Shown here: piece by piece, positions 21,898 through 32,347 of the stretch
Layout: each line of letters opens with the position of its first letter
How positions within the stretch are numbered: the stretch's first letter is position 1
From: Sipunculus nudus
Taxonomy: Eukaryota > Annelida > Sipuncula > Golfingiida > Sipunculidae
Assembly (NCBI GenBank): GCA_026874595.1
Contig: CM049306.1
Span: 82,734,142 to 82,798,141 of the forward strand
Reading direction: 5' to 3'
DNA: 64,000 nucleotides
Notes under the pieces: model-generated
The model's input: the letters and a program-made list of their open reading frames with translations, nothing else
What the model was told of the DNA's origin: nothing
Databases searched by the model: none
Made by a program: the position numbers and the translations under genes

Positions 21898-24673
21898 CTT
21901 TTAGTGACAGGTCATCTGATATAAGGCCTGATAAGATACGTCGTTGTCATTTAAATCATGAGATGAGCTCTTACATAACATTTTTGAAAGCACTATTGCT
22001 CTAAGGTTTTGCATGCAGATCTATCACGGCTATTTATTTTTGAATACACAAATATGAAATGATGAGAATTAATAGTCAGCAACACAGAGTTTGTAATATT
22101 TAGCAAAAGGTTCTTTTGACTCATAGAAACAATCATCATAATGCTAAAGAGTTTTTTTTCTTTTTGTACCGACGGAAGCGGTATATGTTTTACCGGAATG
22201 ATTAGCTCCTTTTCAAACTGTAAGATGCCCTTCGAAAGCAGTTATATTACCGATGTAATTAGAATCTCATTAGCCCCCCTAATCGTCCACCCATTCACTT
22301 ACATTTCGTTTCTAATTGTTAAGATAAGTGCCTCAAATTAACTTGCACTAGGGGTTATATGTTATAACTCATATATATAGCTGTGGGATAAGGGCTCACA
22401 GGGAAAGGTATATCAATCCATCAGTTCATTAACACAATAATACGGGCTGAGAACTGCCAGAATATCAAGTATAATTGGAAATCCAATGTATTCACCTTAA
22501 CATAAACTCAATAAGCCAGACTACGACTGCTCACGTATTGTATTAGAACAATAAAACCAGGATATTTGAACGGTTCGTTCAGTGGCTTGTATCAGGAATC
22601 ATCAAAGTCAGGGTATGGATTTCACCACTAATTGTCAGAAATAAGCGTCTCAGATGGGCCTTAATGGCAGGTCTGCGTATATTAGCAGTAAGAATGATTC
22701 TTTCATACTATTGTCACCGACTATTGGCAGAGATCATTTTCAGTCTTGTATGTCTGTATATATGCGTTTGTTCATATGATTAAACTTATGAAGTGCTAGC
22801 TCAAGTTGGAACACAGATGACCATGCACTGCACTACTTCCATAGAAGGCAGGAGACAAACCAGATCTGTTCAACAGGAGAATATTTCGTTCAGACTGCTG
22901 CTTTAATCCATTCAAGTATCTAGAACCCAGTTGTGACACTTAATTATATGTAGACAGAGCCAGCTAAGGGTCTACCCCGATATTTGGCCAGCAAGTAAAC
23001 CTTGAAAAAAATGAAAAAGTGTTGTGGTTAAATGTGGGTTTGGTGGATGAATGCGCTTTCCGTATTCTCTAGGTCTCCCTAAAGCTACCAGGGTTGCCTC
23101 CCCCCATCTGTATTTTGTTGATGCATGGGAAGTTGCGTGGGACACCTTCCTTCGAAACAAAATACCAGGTGATAATCGATTAAAAGAATTTGATATTATT
23201 TTACATGCAGCAGAATGGTGGGCAATGTTTCATCGTGTATATTATAAAACCTCTTCTATATCCTGAACCTGTGGGATTAAAGTAGAAAAATATAAATGGC
23301 AAACTTCATATGATATCATAAAGGGTATATGATATTCAATATTCTTAACTTCATCGTTCATTTTTTTTTTTCTGCGATAATCCCAAATAAAAAAAAAACA
23401 CTCATTGTTTACAAGAATTATCAATTCACCACACCATACAACGGAGAATTTCGGATCGGTCTTTTCGTTTTTTTTTTCAGTTCATCAACTACATTATTCG
23501 TATTTGTCTAGCGTTGTTGCTTTGGCTTTTAAACGCGTTGCTTGGCAACAGAAAGAAAGTGAAACAGACACCTTGAATAATTAAATATGTCGCACCAAGT
23601 CTTGTCTCCTGGTCACCAACTAATCATCGTTTATCAAGTCAGTAAGCAATTTATTATTGTTTATTTTTAGAAGTAAAACGCTCCATATCTGAGCATTTGA
23701 AGAATAGGAGCTGACGGCTGTTCACATTCAAAAACAATATTCTATAAGTACCAAGCCTTGCAATTAAGAGAGTTAATTGATTGTAAGCATATTCTTCATA
23801 TCTGAAGTTAAACTTCAGGGGCAAAAAAGAAACAATATATATGGTCATCTATGCTTTCAAAACTGTAAAACCGTTTCCTATGTAAATAAGTGTAAAAAAG
23901 GCCTTAACGGCAAAGGAATGTATTCATGTATGGGATTAATGCAGCTCGCCCATGGAGGTGACAATAATAAAACCAGACCGCATTTCTACCAATTTACTTA
24001 TGGCAACGAGGCGAAGTTTTAACCTGTCTTTTATAAGAAGGACAATGCAAAAGAAATAAATGTTTACTTCTAGATGGTGTGGTGCATATGGCATGGAAGA
24101 AAATGACAAATTTGAGATATATTGACGAATACAACGGATTATTTTCCCGCTGGTGAGTGCCATGCACGTTTCAATTCAAACGTACATGTTGCCGTGTCAA
24201 ATGCAAATCGTGTGTATTTAGAACAGAAGCTAACTTTCAATGGTCTTTAATTTAGAAATGGTCTTTAATTTAGCAATGGTCATTTTTGTGACATATGTGA
24301 CTGAACTTTTTCTCTACAGTAATGTGCTTCATCATAAAATTTCCTTCCAGGAGTAAGAAAAAAACCCTTTGCATTAACAAAGAGTCATTTAGAGAAATGG
24401 TTACACAAGTATGCAAGAACCTGTGACATTTGTTCTAAACTTTTCTTTCCCTTCAGTCAGTTTTAAGTGTATTAGTGTTATATATTCGGTATGCATTTGA
24501 CATTTAAGAAACATGCTTATGTTCATTTTTCAGGTTAATTAAATCAGAGGTCTACATCAATCTGCCAGTAGTTAAAAAATATTCTCTTCGCTTTCTGTTC
24601 CAAAGAAAATAATCGATAAATTAGCATTATTTTATTGATGCATTAGCAGGCATTAAAAACACAAACAGATATA
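19665..24673. other. non-coding stretch with (AT)n tract
   Basis: Five kilobases without a recognisable gene. It holds an (AT)n microsatellite at 21,831-21,898, a small 19-bp duplication (ATGGTCTTTAATTTAGAA) at 24,239-24,277, and A/T runs. A mildly GC-richer patch at 23,045-23,160 has short frames on both strands that match nothing I know. Confidence 0.45.
21831..21898. repeat. (AT)n microsatellite
   Basis: About 58 bp of uninterrupted AT dinucleotides followed by a degenerate tail. Confidence 0.95.
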
Positions 24674-24992
24674 CAGTCGAACCCCTTTAAGCCGGCACCA
24701 TCGGGGATTAAAAATTTTGCCGGATTACGTATTTTGCCGGATTATGTATCAAGGACATACCAAGCAGAATGTATTCTACCCACCTGGTAGCTTGCTGTAC
24801 CCTAACTACGAAAATTTTAAATTATAATACAATTTAAAAATATAGGCATAAAACCGATAAATGATGTAAATTAAGTCACCAACCTTTTGTGTAAAATGAA
24901 CTTTATTCAACAACAAAGTTCCACCGGAATTTTCAGTATTTCGAGTGAGACACAAGAATCATTACTCAATCAATTATATAAAAATACATCAA

Positions 24993-25332
24993 TTAGTGGT
25001 TCACACTGGGATAAAGAGCAACTGAGGTATCAACGGCGCTGAAGAACCTGCCTAATGTCCTGCTTATTGTCTTAAACAGCGGCTGTATCAAATCTAGAAA
25101 AAAAAGGAGTAACAACAAATCACTCTCGCTGCAATCCGGAGGCTTTGTCTCAGCGTACCTGAACACATCGCATAGACCCTGTTTTATGATTTTAGCTGTA
25201 AGTGATTGCTCTTTGACTGTGTCCAGGTCACACTCGTCATCATTATGATCTTCTTTTTTTTTCCCGGCCGACACAAAATCAAAAATGTCGGTATTACTCA
25301 GAATGTCCTTCACCTGCGGGGACCATCTATCA
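24993..25332 (-). pseudogene. pogo/Tigger-like transposase C-terminal fragment
   Basis: A minus-strand frame of about 110 residues has an acidic stretch (KKKEDHNDDECDLDTV), a helical segment with TAKIIKQGLCDVFRYAE, a leucine-rich run, then TISRTLGRFF near the end. Pogo/Tigger transposases commonly finish with an acidic patch, a helical bundle and a short basic-to-FF tail, so the fit is reasonable but rests on general pattern. The DDE catalytic core is absent here. Possible further transposase sequence (KLPNEGTLTAEEYHAV, about 25,440-25,490) lies beyond the inserted MITE. The frame is truncated and non-functional. Confidence 0.5.
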
Positions 25333-25432
25333 CAGTCGCGGATCCAGGATTTTTTGCAGGGAGGGGTCAACGGGTGTCATGCATAAATATTGTCTAAAAA
25401 AGGTCCCACCCCACCCTCTGGATCTGCGCCTG
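25333..25432. mobile_element. CAG...CTG MITE, copy 3 (short form)
   Basis: A 100-bp relative of the elements at 317 and 58,350. The left end is CAGTCGCGGATCCAGG and the right end CTCTGGATCTGCGCCTG, inverted. It lies inside the pogo-like transposase remnant. No clear 5-bp target duplication remains. The interior is much shorter than in the other two copies. Confidence 0.6.
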
Positions 25433-25633
25433 AATTTAACGGCGTGATATTCTTCCGCGGTTAGAGTGCCTTCGTTTGGCAGCTTGATTACCAACTCGGG
25501 ATAGCTCGGCAGTATCCGACAGAGACAAAAATGGCAGTTTGGTAGAATGCCGGGGTTTGGGTCCGTGTGGTTGTCCAAACAATCATTAAGTTCGTGACCG
25601 GCAATAAACCCTTTAAATGTTAATCGAACTGGA

Positions 25634-26129
25634 GGTCTTACGCTCTGAACAAAGCGCGTGACCTCCCGGGAACCTTTCACTCACACGATGTGAGAAATGG
25701 AGGGATTCTTCCGGCTAGCTGCCAAACACCCAGCAATTTGAGGCTCGAAAAGGTAAAAACTGATTGGCTTAGACTGCGCAAATACGTAGCTCGTAAGACA
25801 AAATCTGATCGGCTTAGCGTGCAAACAGTGGCTGCGTCCATACGAAGCTCGTTGCGACTGCACGAGAGGAAATTTTGCAAACCGTTGGGGGGGGGGGGGT
25901 GTTTAACTGACCTCAGGCCACACGAGTAAGTAAGTATAGAGACTGTCCTGAAAGGTTACGTTTGCATGCTGGGTATTCCATCGGGGGGGGGGGGGGGGGG
26001 GGGGGGTTAGGGTTAAATATTACGCAGGAGTGAATTCGATAGAGACAGCACCTCCTGGTGGCCAATCCTGACGGACAACCGAGGTTTCGTGCAGCGGTAA
26101 GTGGAGCGAATAGTTGAGCAAGGCGTAAC
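25634..26129 (-). mobile_element. ~0.5-kb element with GGTTACGC ends, copy C
   Basis: The reverse complement aligns with 9,493-10,066 and 34,945-35,463: start GTTACGCC...AACTATTCGCTCCACT, GGTGCTGTCTCTAT, TGCGTAATATTTAACC, then TTCAGAGCGTAA at the other end. It sits inside the pogo-like remnant. The interior is rearranged by a 24-base G run at 25,983-26,006 and lacks part of the middle found in copies A and B. Confidence 0.7.
25983..26006. repeat. poly-G tract (24 G)
   Basis: Twenty-four consecutive G. Such a run can form G-quadruplex or triplex structures and its length is unreliable in sequencing. Confidence 0.85.
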
Positions 26130-26278
26130 AAGGTGTGCCGGATTACATGGATACCGTTTATCGCAACTAGGGAAGTTGTTCTCAGCAATGGTATAATTGA
26201 GGGAAATCCGGTCTCGAGGGATATACCGGTTTTGAATGCCGGATTAAGAGGGTCCGACTGCACCTTTTATCTTTGACA

Positions 26279-26299
26279 CCCCCCCCCCCCCCCCCCCCC
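26279..26299. repeat. poly-C tract (21 C)
   Basis: Uninterrupted C run 19 bases after the right end of the pogo-like remnant. Confidence 0.85.
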
Positions 26300-26502
26300 G
26301 ATAATTTTTGAAGAGCTGCGAATATATCCTGAAATTCGAAACACAATTTTAGTTTCTACCAAAATCTCGGACGAGTTCGAAAACGTCTAGGTAAAATCAG
26401 CCGAAATGTAATTTGTTTTGCTTTTTGTTTTAGATTTTTTTGGGTGGAGGTAGCCGGCTCAATTTTTCATGTTCTCTTATCTAATTCTTAATCTAAGTAT
26501 GT

Positions 26503-26793
26503 GTTCCATTAAGGTTCGGGACTACGTAACAGAGCGGTAGCAGTCGTTTCCTCTAATATTATTTTTGTATCCCGGCGTAATCCCAGGCACGGTGTCTACC
26601 GCACCTGCGGGTCCTGGGGATGTGATCATCCCCATTGCTGGGTCATAACACCGAGGAACCCCCAAAAGACGGACACGTTTGCGTGTTATACACGGCTGTA
26701 GGGAACAGCCTTCCCATTAACCCTAGCGCTCGAGATCACCCTGGGTGGGTGATCTTTGAGTCCTGTGCTCTACTCCTGAGCCACAGAAGCCGG
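26503..26793 (-). mobile_element. tRNA-derived SINE, copy 2
   Basis: On the minus strand it begins CCGGCTTCTGTGGCTCAGG with a box A and GTAGAGCACAGGACTCAAAG. It then continues into the family body (CACGTAATGGGAAGGC-like, GGTTCCTCGGTGTTATGACC, ACCCGCAGGTGCGGTAGACACC) and the 3' block with GTCCCGAACCTTAATGGAAC. A segment around box B is deleted compared with copies 4 and 5. Confidence 0.8.
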
Positions 26794-27302
26794 GAATGTA
26801 ATTTTTTGTGAACACGATAACTTTTGAGGTATTGCATTTTTCCATCTATTCGAGGACTGGGTCCATCATGGCGGTAGATAAATGTCAGCAAAAAGAAAGG
26901 CATTCCGGTTATTTTATTTTTATAGCCATTTTGAGGACCATGGATGGATATGGACTGATGGGCTATTTGGGCCAAGTGCTTTACCTCAGAGAGGTACAGC
27001 TAAGTGTACAAAACCCTTCAGAGTTAACTGGAAGATGTGTAGTAAATAAGATATAAATACATCGTATTCAAAAGAAGTCGGAAACAAAATGCTCTGATCG
27101 AGATATCATCACGTTAGACACGACATTTATTTAGCACACCATCATCAGGAATGACTGGTCACGCAATCTGAAAGACGGCTCCTTTGAACTGCTGATGTCT
27201 ATTACATACCAGCCTGAGCTATGCTTTAGGAAGCAGTGAGAGCATTGAGTTGGAACCAAGGTGAGTTGATTTGTGGTTTTGTTTTGGTGTTATACCTCTG
27301 CA

Positions 27303-27500
27303 GATTTAGAGGCGGCTCAGCTTTCCCCTCTTTTCCGGTCAAAATAGAGATGGGAAGTGATGTTATATCTCTCAGGGGCGGATTAAGAGGCGGCTCAGGT
27401 CCCCCTCTTTTTCGGCCTTAATTAGACCTTGGAAATTATGTTTAATTTCTTCGAAGGGGGGGGGGAAGCAGAATTTAAGGTCCCCCTTTTTTTCGACTTA
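27303..27500. repeat. degenerate tandem repeat, about 3 units
   Basis: Two units share AGAGGCGGCTCAG followed by a CCCCTCTTTTCCGG-type block. A third unit has GTCCCCCTTTTTTTCG and an ACCTGGGAAACAGAATGAT block similar to ATGGGAAGTGATGTTATAT in the first. Period is roughly 75-100 bp and divergence is high. Confidence 0.5.
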
Positions 27501-28091
27501 AAATACACCTGGGAAACAGAATGATACACGCTAAATAATAAAAAGGGAGCCGGATTTTGCGGCTCGCGCCGTTGTCTTCCTTATACCTCTGCGAGAGGTG
27601 TGTGTAAAGTCTACTAGCATTTCCGCCCGCATTTATCATGGGCCAGGATGTTGAGCAAATGCTGAATTAAGTGCATTGAACCCGAAATATACTCGGGTTG
27701 TTACAGAAATGAAATTAATTAAATTTCCGAGAATCAGTATTCATGGTGCTATATATAAACCGATCTCTATTATAATTGACGGTGGTCGCACTAGACTTTT
27801 GTCACATTTTTGCCTTTGTATTGTCGGAAATTATGCAAATTGTGTCCGAAGTTAGCCTGGAAAACATGACTCAGTAGGCATTTATGTGATGGTGGTTACC
27901 TACCTTGTAATAAGTTAGTCGTAGACTGTCAGCTGGTCAAAATAGTACTATCGGTGGTCATTTCCTCATTTCGGGAGATATATCAACTTATTTTTCCAAG
28001 GGATTTTTGCAGCGCTATCTGTTGGCAACTACTCTTGTGTATTAAGGAGAGAAAGAATCTTTTTCAAGGCCTCAGGTACTCCGCCCCCGTG

Positions 28092-28118
<27 letters not shown>
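28092..28118. repeat. poly-T tract (27 T)
   Basis: Uninterrupted T run. It could be the A-tail of an antisense retroposed copy, but no SINE or LINE body was recognised beside it. Confidence 0.85.
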
Positions 28119-28123
<5 letters not shown>

Positions 28124-29125
28124 GATATATCTAAACATTTAGCGACACTCATAGATTCAGACAATACCAATGGTTTAGTTGTTCCGAGAACATCGACAAA
28201 CACACTTTGAATTTATAAATAAAGTATATATTGTAAGGTTTGAAATTAAACTTTTATCTGAACTGTTGCTTATTAATTTGAAATTACCCTTATGGGTTTA
28301 ATTCCTAAGGCCCATTCACCTGTAACAAGTGTGTTGTTGTGCTTTCAGTGGCGGAATTTGCATGATATCGAGCTTTTTTTACTCGCCTTATCTTGGGGAA
28401 ACACACCCTTGATTGATTTTAAATTAATGATATTGTATGACCGTTCCGTTAAACAGTAAACGGTGTATGCATATTCATGGTATTTTTTTATGATAACTGA
28501 ATTTAGCTTTGAAAACGTATTGGCTCTTCATAAATAACATGTAAAGCGGAAAAAGATTGGGGCTGTATAAATCTGTTTGAATTTTTGTAGGCGAACACAT
28601 TGTTGAACCTAAATGGTGATAATATAAATTTTTCAAAATGTGACAGGGAAATTATATATACCAACGACATCGATTTATGAATATTTCTTATCGATCATCA
28701 ATGCATTAATCGATGGTACTTTAATATATAAGAAAACAAGCGATTTATAATACGCCAAGACGTACACGCCAGAATTTACCATAAGCTGATAAGCTGCATA
28801 GTATAGTAACCACACTATAACAAAGCTACTGGTTATTCAAATCACATCGAATGAGTACATTCAACTTGTAATTTAGCAGAGAACTTCGAGTATATAACTA
28901 ACTATCACAGGGTATCGGTTTGCCTCACATTAATATTTACATTATTCAATGTTTTTTATTACTTTTGAGTAGTTACGTTTGTCTTTATTTTTTATAAAGG
29001 GGTAAACTTGGTTTAGATAAATAATAAAAGAACGTTTATAGTTGGGCCCTTGTGCTTGATATAATAACGAGATAATGAGGGCGTTTGGGCTATGGGTTGG
29101 GGAAATTGCGTTCCCCCATACAGAT

Positions 29126-29165
29126 TAAAACCCGGATGCCACAGGTCGCATGTCGAAAATATGTT
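29126..29165 (-). repeat. fragment of a dispersed repeat
   Basis: On the minus strand TTCGACATGCGACCTGTGGC matches the starts of the repeats at 55,727 and 59,690 (CGACATGCRACCTGTGAC). Only about 30-40 bp can be matched by eye. Confidence 0.4.
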
Positions 29166-30607
29166 TTTTTTACCGCTAGTTTATCTTCATTTTGTTTTTA
29201 GTGTAAAATACATAGAGCTAACTCGATCAGTGAAAATTGGAGATAGTCTTCTTCCTCTCCTTAAAATTGATACAGGTATATCATTCGGGGACATACCATA
29301 ATCAAAGATGTCCCTCCATAAAAAAATTTGCCAAATGGTTACATTTGCGCTCACTTCATCAATGATGCAGGTTTGAACCCCGGAACAGGTGGTAGTTGGA
29401 AGTATTTTTATGCTCTCCGTAATATTGGACTATATTTTTGGCTCTTCGGGTTAGGTATTAGGAGACAAGGTTGATCGGATTGCTACTCATGGGTAGTAAG
29501 ACGGCCCCACGCCATAATTGAAAACGGAACCCAGTAATCCCATATCAAACACAGTATCCATGGTAACGGAGTGTTAGGCTCATGTTCCTATTTTAATTGA
29601 GCGAGTTCGTCCCGCCTTGAAATATGTAACAATTCCCATTCATAAACTTTAACCAAGTCTGAGATCATAAGTGAGAGATATTATCCCTGAAAGCTTATCT
29701 TTAATAACTGGTTAGCTGGTTAAGTCCATCATCCACTATTTTCTTTGTTTCTGATTTCGTAATTCAGGTTAAATCCCTTACTTTTATCTTACATATTGCA
29801 AATTACATTATGTTTCTAAACTTTTATAATGAAATGTAAAATAACAACTAAAAATTATGTAAAACATTCTATGTCCAACCCATGCTGTAGCTGAAATTTA
29901 CGTGTAACCTTTATTACTGCCCTCATTTAAATAACAGCTGTCGAACGGGTTGTTAGGCCAGTCATATTGTAAAATACAAAGAGTGTTTTAAAATGTGTAT
30001 ATATATATTCTACAATAAACTGTGGTAATCACATGAAGTGTAATTTCAGCAATTCATATATAGGGGAAATATATACCCCGGCTGCGACATATTGCGCAAC
30101 AGTCATTACGAAAGCACTTGCGACATATCAGTAAACATCTGCCTCATAGGAATTAGTATTCAATGTGTTACAGCAAATAATGATCCATCAGCTCGTTGAC
30201 ATCTTGTTTAACGCAAAACCTTGAGAATTCCCCCGCGGGGCATATAAAGAATTCTCTAGCAAGAAGGGGCTAAAGAGCGATGTATGTGGAGGCCTTAGGT
30301 GGACACGTGACATGTCTTCATGATGTCATTAATATGGCTTGAGGCAATTCCTAATTGATCGGTTTGTCTGATGCAAATTTTGGCGTGGATCGAAACTGAA
30401 AACAACTAGAAATCTGCATTCTAAGGAAAGCAAGCCTCCGCGGTCCCTAGTGTGTCATAATCCCAGAATAGTGTTTGAATTCACTTATTGTGCCCATATC
30501 CCGAGGTTTATACGCATTTTTCTTGGCCCATTCCCTAAATGCTCTGAACATTTTTAAGAGGTTCCTTTTATAACTGCGTGAGTTATGCTGTTAACAAACA
30601 CACAAAC

Positions 30608-30611
<4 letters not shown>

Positions 30612-30679
<68 letters not shown>
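30612..30679. repeat. (AT)n microsatellite
   Basis: About 34 uninterrupted AT dinucleotides. Confidence 0.95.
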
Positions 30680-30682
<3 letters not shown>

Positions 30683-30807
30683 GGCAGTGCGTGTGTATTC
30701 AGGCTCGTTCTTTTAGATTATGTTATGACAACGGTTGGATAGTTATTGAAGGGATTATGTAAGGTACATACGGTCCATTATGCAGTAATGTTTACCTCAA
30801 CATAGAA

Positions 30808-30915
30808 CCTTTTTAAATTAATTGGCCATAATAAACAGGAAATCATATACAATAAAATGGACATTTTAAAATTAATTGGCCGTAATAACCAGGAAATCAA
30901 ACACAATTAAATTAA
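30808..30915. repeat. 54-bp imperfect tandem duplication
   Basis: AATTAATTGGCC at 30,816 and 30,870 starts equivalent blocks, each followed by RTAATAAMCAGGAAATCA and an ACACAAT/TACAATA tail. Confidence 0.75.
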
Positions 30916-32025
30916 ACCACAATAAAGACACACCAACATTACGAGTTTTCAGATCTTTAATTTGACTTCACTCAGTTTTAAGTTTCTGTTATCTAAGATT
31001 TCATTGAACAAATATGAAACTTTCCAATTATCCCACGCACAACAGTTCAGTTCGCATAAAGTTAAATAATTTTCTGTTAAAGTTTGCCATTTTTTCCTGT
31101 TATTTCCCAGCTTTGCATTATCATATTGTGTTTGTATCTGATTTGATGAGATCTGACTCGTCTTTGATTAGACCTGTTCAAACATGACTAAAGCTTCGAA
31201 AATTGGCCTCCAATCTGAGACCAGATAATTGTGTGAGTCTGATCTACGTGGGGATCTATACGCCGCTTCGTTGGTCCAGCTGACGCCCAAAGTCTGAGTC
31301 TCGGTTTGTTACATATCGATTGATAAAACTGATGGCGTTCTCGCCGCACTCTCTCTCTCTCTAAGTTTCTTTGCTACTGATGGCTCTATACTAAACGGTC
31401 CACGTCCATTATAACCGACAGCCGCGAGTCTCGGAAGCTGGCTTCAACATCCAAAGGTAAGTTGACTGCTTTTGATTCCAAAACTGAATTGCATTGAACT
31501 ATACGTAAATACATCATTTTCGGATAATGAGAGGGTTTATTCGTGACTGGTTATTATTACCCACGGTTGATGTGTCAAAAGTGCTTTCTTTATATTAGAT
31601 GTTCAATTGAAACGTAGGGCGAAACACACAAAATCAATTTTACTTCAGCAGCTTTGATTGAATCTTAATCCGATCTATATCTGGTAAGGCCGTATTTTTA
31701 TAAACAATTTCCATATATATATATATATATTTATAAATATATTTATATATTTATATATATATATATATATATATATTATGTTGAAAGATTAATTAACAGA
31801 TATATACCTCAGGAGTGACTCTGTGTTATAGTGGATATTTTGCGCTCTTTTGGTTTGTGTAGAGTGATTCAGACCATGCAAATATATTTGACAAAGTTGC
31901 TGTTATTAACCAAACGAGGCGTGATATTAGTTTAATTGGAGATTTATAATGGTCATGAAGTAACCGCATCCGCATATAACGGGATCAGAAAGCGTCGCAG
32001 AAATAGGCCAAATTCAAGAGGGGCC
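30916..32025. other. non-coding stretch with AT tracts
   Basis: Holds a compound (AT)n/TTTATA tract at about 31,713-31,776 and a splice-donor-like AAAG|GTAAGT at 31,456/31,457 after a GC-richer patch. No coding frame supports an exon there, so I do not call a gene. Confidence 0.4.
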
Positions 32026-32347
32026 ATGTATCACTGTATTTGTGGTTCATTAGTCGAGCTAGAGCCAAATGTTCAGAGCCAAAATGATAAACGATATTAC
32101 ATGTATCACTGTATTTGTTGTTCATCCGTCGAGCTAGAGACGAATGTATAGAGCCAAAAATAGAAACGATATTACATGTATCACTTTATTTGTTGTTCTG
32201 TCGAGCTAGAAACGAAAAGTGAGAGCCAAAAATGAGATACAATAATACATGTATCACTGTATTTGTGGTTCATCAGTCGAGCTCGGGCCGAGTGTTCAGA
32301 GGCAGAAAGGAGATACGAAAATACATGTATCTCTGTATTTGTTGTGT
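32026..32347. repeat. 75-bp tandem array, about 4.3 units
   Basis: Units start ATGTATCACTGTATTTGT at 32,026, 32,101, 32,176, 32,249 and (partial) 32,325, giving lengths of 75, 75, 73 and 76 bp. Each has a TCGAGCTAGAG-type block and an AGAGCCAAAA block. The short open frame over the first two units exists because 75 is a multiple of three; there is no reason to think it is translated. Confidence 0.9.

Larger units (their letters stand above)
24674..26260 (-). mobile_element. pogo/Tigger-like DNA transposon remnant
   Basis: The left end reads CAGTCGAACCCCTTTAAGCC and the inverted right end CAGTCGGACCCTCTTAATCC, both running into a CCGGCA block. This is a good terminal inverted repeat of the pogo/Tigger type (Tc1-mariner superfamily). 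TA precedes the left end, the usual target; the right side has CA, probably mutated. GCCGGATTA motifs repeat just inside both ends. A transposase C-terminus lies on the minus strand near the left end. A MITE (25,333-25,432) and a GGTTACGC-end element (25,634-26,129) interrupt it, so most of the transposase is gone. Confidence 0.7.
26794..30611. other. non-coding stretch with small repeats
   Basis: Contains the GGCGGCTCAG repeats at 27,303-27,500, a 27-base T run at 28,092-28,118 and a fragment of a dispersed repeat near 29,126. No coding domain was recognised. Confidence 0.45.

Noticed and set aside
25690-25929. Overlapping 60-80 codon frames on both strands
   Set aside because: They are inside copy C of the GGTTACGC-end element; the frames are not kept in copies A and B.
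28050-28140. A-tail of a reversed LINE or processed pseudogene next to the T run
   Set aside because: No retroposon body, target duplication or coding remnant could be found beside the T run.
31290-31456. Possible 5' exon ending in AAAG|GTAAGT
   Set aside because: The donor match is good, but there is no coding frame, no clear promoter and no partner acceptor to support a gene.
32026-32347. CRISPR-like array
   Set aside because: Units are whole tandem repeats of about 75 bp without constant repeats separated by variable spacers, in what is plainly eukaryotic DNA.
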